Assembly: GCA_050700355.1 (NCBI GenBank)
Contig: JBOHHE010000072.1
Location: forward strand, 1-15,268
Origin: GCA-003244245 sp050700355
GTDB taxonomy: Bacteria; Actinomycetota; Actinomycetes; Mycobacteriales; Pseudonocardiaceae
DNA: 15,268 nt
Direction: 5' to 3'
Part shown: positions 13,185-15,268 of the stretch, one piece after another
Position numbering within the stretch: position 1 is the stretch's first letter
Layout: every line of letters begins with the position of its first letter
Notes under the pieces: model-generated
Databases searched by the model: none
Told to the model about the DNA's origin: nothing
Seen by the model: the letters and a program-made list of their open reading frames with translations, nothing else
Position numbers and translations under genes: made by a program

Positions 13185-14009
13185 TTACGCGGCTCCCATG
13201 TCGTCATCCGAAACGTCCCCAGTGCCCATGTCCAAACCGGTGAGCAAACCGGGGTGCACCCCCAGGCCCATCGACGCATCGATGACCGAGCCGTGCAACA
13301 CTGCGGCGGCCCCGGTGGTCAGCCACCACACCAGCTCGGCGATCTCCGTAGGCTGGATCAACCGACCCTGCGGCAACCTGGCCTCCAGCTCGTGTCGTCG
13401 CAACGCGGGAAGGTGGGCCAACGTGCTCGCCTCGAACCTGGGCGTGGCCACCACACCAGGACAGATCGCGAAGACGCCGACCGGTTGATGGACCAACTCG
13501 GCGGCCAGGTGCTTGGTCAAGTAGGCCACCGCGGCCTTGCTCATGCCGTCTGCCACGTGCAAGCCGGGATAGGCGGCGACACCGCCACCGACGCCGGACA
13601 CGTTGATGATCTTCCCGTAGCCGCGGTCGAGCATCCCGGGCAAGAACTGCTGGATCAGCCACAGCGGCCCCACACTGTTGATCCGCAGGAATGCCGCCGC
13701 CTGCTGATGAGCCGAACCGGGTAGCTGGCGATCGATTGTCTTCGGCCCCATCGCGGCGTTGTTGACCAGTACATCGACGGGGCCGGGAAGCTGCATGAGC
13801 AAGCATTCATGGCTCGGCCAGTTGCCTTGATCGAGCTCGAAGCCCGCTACTTCCCAACCACGCGCAGACAACTCCAGTTCGGTGGCAAGCGCACGCTGCT
13901 GCCCGGACCGGTAGGTGAACCAGACTCGATCGCCAGCTTGGGCGAAACGCTCTACGATAGCTCGGCCGATCCCACTCGAACCGCCGGTAATCAGCACGCT
14001 GCGCGACAT
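13185..14009 (-). CDS. Short-chain dehydrogenase/reductase family protein with Asp in place of the catalytic Tyr
   Basis: The 274-residue Rossmann-fold protein has TGGSSGIG (8-15), NNAAMG (83-88), Asn111, the catalytic-region Ser138 in INVSG and the PG motif (184-185). The YxxxK motif reads D154-G-M-S-K158: Lys is kept but the catalytic Tyr is Asp (codon GAC). Cofactor binding is likely retained, while classical SDR oxidoreduction is doubtful unless another acid/base takes over. The nearest Tyr, Tyr147, is seven residues before Asp154. A C-terminal extension beyond the usual SDR end is acidic (DVSDDDMGAA). The start ATG 14009 lies 3 nt after the hydrolase stop, so it belongs to the hydrolase operon. 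It may be a non-catalytic or repurposed member; I know no defined function. Confidence 0.85.
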   Translation of the reverse strand: MSRSVLITGGSSGIGRAIVERFAQAGDRVWFTYRSGQQRALATELELSARGWEVAGFELDQGNWPSHECLLMQLPGPVDVLVNNAAMGPKTIDRQLPGSAHQQAAAFLRINSVGPLWLIQQFLPGMLDRGYGKIINVSGVGGGVAAYPGLHVADGMSKAAVAYLTKHLAAELVHQPVGVFAICPGVVATPRFEASTLAHLPALRRHELEARLPQGRLIQPTEIAELVWWLTTGAAAVLHGSVIDASMGLGVHPGLLTGLDMGTGDVSDDDMGAA

Positions 14010-14012
14010 CGC

Positions 14013-15014
14013 CTACCCACACTCTCTCTCGGTCACCGCAGTGAGCTCCATCTGGGCAAGGACGGCACCGCCCAGGGCGTCAGCCGGATCGCCGAGGCCC
14101 AGCGGCAGGTCGAAATGGTTGCGCCCCGGGATGATCAGGTCGACCACCGGCGCCCTAAGCTGGACAAGAGCGCTCACCAGATTGGTGTGCTGGTCGGCGA
14201 ACGCCTCGGTCTCCACGCCGGCCCGCGCCACGATGAGCGGCGGCAGGCCGGGACGCAGGTGCCGGATCGGGCTGTTGCGGGACGCCTCGCCGACTCCGAG
14301 CCCGATCGCCTCACCGATATAGGTGTGCCCCAACGGCTCCAACTCGTAAACTCCGCTGAGCAGCGTGGCCCCACGCACGACGTCTCTTGGGAGCAGCGGC
14401 TCCGGCAGCCAGTCTTCCAGCAGACACATCGCGACCAGGTGCGCCCCGCCCGAACTACCGCTGAGAAAGATCTGTCTCGAATCGACGCCCAACGCGGTGG
14501 CGTGGCGATGCAGCCAGCGCACACCCCTGCGCACCATCGTCACGATCTCGTCCAGGCGGTGTCGTGGAGCGAGGCCGTAACCCAGTGCAGCGAAGGCGCT
14601 GCCTCGGGACACGAAGTCCGACGCGGCGAAGGATGACTCAGCCTCGCTGCGCTCCTGCCAGTAACCACCGTGGATGAAGATCTGCAGGGGCGTCCTGCGC
14701 TGGGTCATTCTGGGCTGAGTCGCCCTGGGCTCGGGCACCGGGAAGAAATGCAGCATTTCGGCGTTGTCGGGCCCGTAGCGAATTGCCCGCCACGGCAGCA
14801 GCTTCCGGGCCTGCGCCGACCGGTCGGCATACTCGCGCAGGTAGACATCCGCGCCGGCAACGCAGCTGCTCGGGGTGTAGACACGGTCGCGGGCCGCCCG
14901 GTCGGTGTCCCAGGGACGCGGCGGGCGCCATGTTCGCCGCCCGCCGTGATGCCCGGTTTCCCCGACCGGGAAGCGCTCAAGTACCGACACGGGACAAGCT
15001 GATTGAGCTGACAT
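14013..15014 (-). CDS. Alpha/beta hydrolase, kynurenine-formamidase-like
   Basis: The 333-residue hydrolase has the oxyanion motif HGGYW (115-119) typical of bacterial and fungal kynurenine formamidase-type enzymes. The nucleophile elbow is GSSGG (Ser188, 186-190), and the C-terminal catalytic His300 is in GRNHFD. The acid member is probably Glu268 or Glu270 in GVETEAF rather than the more usual Asp. It should hydrolyse a small ester or amide; the substrate is unknown and no other tryptophan-degradation gene is near. The first about 50 residues are not conserved-looking, so a later start is possible; GTG at 14990 would shorten the overlap with the upstream gene from 38 to 14 nt. It is followed 3 nt later by the SDR gene, so the two are co-transcribed. 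Confidence 0.85.
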   Translation of the reverse strand: MSAQSACPVSVLERFPVGETGHHGGRRTWRPPRPWDTDRAARDRVYTPSSCVAGADVYLREYADRSAQARKLLPWRAIRYGPDNAEMLHFFPVPEPRATQPRMTQRRTPLQIFIHGGYWQERSEAESSFAASDFVSRGSAFAALGYGLAPRHRLDEIVTMVRRGVRWLHRHATALGVDSRQIFLSGSSGGAHLVAMCLLEDWLPEPLLPRDVVRGATLLSGVYELEPLGHTYIGEAIGLGVGEASRNSPIRHLRPGLPPLIVARAGVETEAFADQHTNLVSALVQLRAPVVDLIIPGRNHFDLPLGLGDPADALGGAVLAQMELTAVTERECG

Positions 15015-15268
15015 CGGTCACATATCGCCCGCCGGCTTCGTCACCGGGCACCACCAGCCGCGGGCGTTCCAACGCGCGGCCGTCCTCCTCGAACGCGAGC
15101 AGTACCCGGGTGTTGGCGAACGCCGGGTCGATCTCGCCCCAGGCGAGGACCGCTTGGTAGCCATCGGTGGCCCCGACAAGCACCGCGTGTCGCAGCCTGT
15201 CGTTCTTCACGGCCGGATCGAACTGCGGCTTCGCTGCGGTGAGCACCTCGATGAGCAGTACCCCTTGG
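14977..15268 (-). CDS. C-terminal part of a molybdopterin-dependent oxidoreductase-like protein
   Basis: The minus-strand frame is open to the window edge, giving 96 visible residues; the start lies outside. The segments TDGYQAVLAWGEIDPAF, VLLAFEEDGRAL and PRLVVPGDEAGGRYV are typical of the sulfite-oxidase/nitrate-reductase type molybdopterin-binding fold, especially PGD...GGRYV near the domain's C-terminus. Small stand-alone actinobacterial versions of this domain exist. The GTG at 15246 inside the frame is not the true start, because coding-like sequence (QGVLLIEVLTAAKP) continues upstream of it. Its 3' end overlaps the hydrolase 5' end, implying one operon. The cofactor-binding region and any signal peptide are not visible. 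Confidence 0.75.
   Translation of the reverse strand, partial: QGVLLIEVLTAAKPQFDPAVKNDRLRHAVLVGATDGYQAVLAWGEIDPAFANTRVLLAFEEDGRALERPRLVVPGDEAGGRYVTDVSSISLSRVGT

Noticed and set aside
13809..14636. 275-residue plus-strand frame opposite the SDR and hydrolase genes
   Set aside because: It crosses two real genes on the other strand and shows no recognisable domain.
1..15268. CRISPR arrays, toxin-antitoxin pairs, insertion sequences
   Set aside because: No regularly spaced repeats of CRISPR size, no transposase motifs and no recognisable toxin-antitoxin pair were seen.

Overview
The window reads as chromosome of a GC-rich actinomycete. The signs are strong G/C in third codon positions, many GTG/TTG starts, short translational overlaps, a tRNA without an encoded CCA, and actinobacterial gene types (Lrp/ddaH pair, HtpX, YajQ, actinomycete-style tyrosine integrase). 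A Pseudonocardiales-like host is my guess; no rRNA or other taxonomic marker is present.

Layout. (1) 1-2189 is the right end of an integrated genetic element. It holds the C-terminal part of an element protein, a tyrosine recombinase translationally coupled to it, three 10-bp direct repeats, a hairpin, and a tRNA-Tyr(GTA) gene on the minus strand. The 3' end of that tRNA gene faces the integrase and is the likely attachment site. (2) 2293-6856 is ordinary chromosome: yajQ and rmlA overlapping on the plus strand; htpX on the minus strand behind a sequence resembling an ECF (SigE-type) promoter; ddaH on the minus strand divergent from an Lrp/AsnC regulator that is coupled to an enoyl-CoA hydratase gene. 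An 18-bp perfect hairpin closes this block. (3) 7010-7459 encodes an orphan three-helix membrane protein, followed by a gene-poor stretch with a possible decayed remnant. (4) 7776-11731 is a plus-strand operon: the N-terminal half of a phosphotransferase that stops before its catalytic half, a complete but unusual APH/protein-kinase-like phosphotransferase, a lactate/malate-dehydrogenase-like enzyme, and an HPr-kinase-like P-loop protein. (5) 11737-13046 is a convergent minus-strand pair: a 48-residue, Asp-rich, Cys-free peptide gene overlapping by 4 nt a 388-residue protein-isoaspartate-methyltransferase (PIMT) homologue. (6) 13185-15268 is a minus-strand operon: the end of a molybdopterin-oxidoreductase-like protein (running off the window), an alpha/beta hydrolase of kynurenine-formamidase type, and a short-chain dehydrogenase whose YxxxK tyrosine is replaced by Asp.

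Most interesting point. The peptide/PIMT pair has the architecture of an imiditide-type RiPP cluster, in which a PIMT homologue methylates an Asp of a linear acidic precursor and the ester closes to an aspartimide. Two Asp-Gly steps (D18-G19 and D30-G31) are chemically plausible sites. The facing operon carries an HPr-kinase-like protein, a second kinase and an LDH-like enzyme. HPr-kinase-like and PIMT enzymes are both known as peptide tailoring enzymes in lasso-peptide clusters, so the two convergent units may form one larger, undescribed peptide-modification locus. That link is inference from adjacency only.
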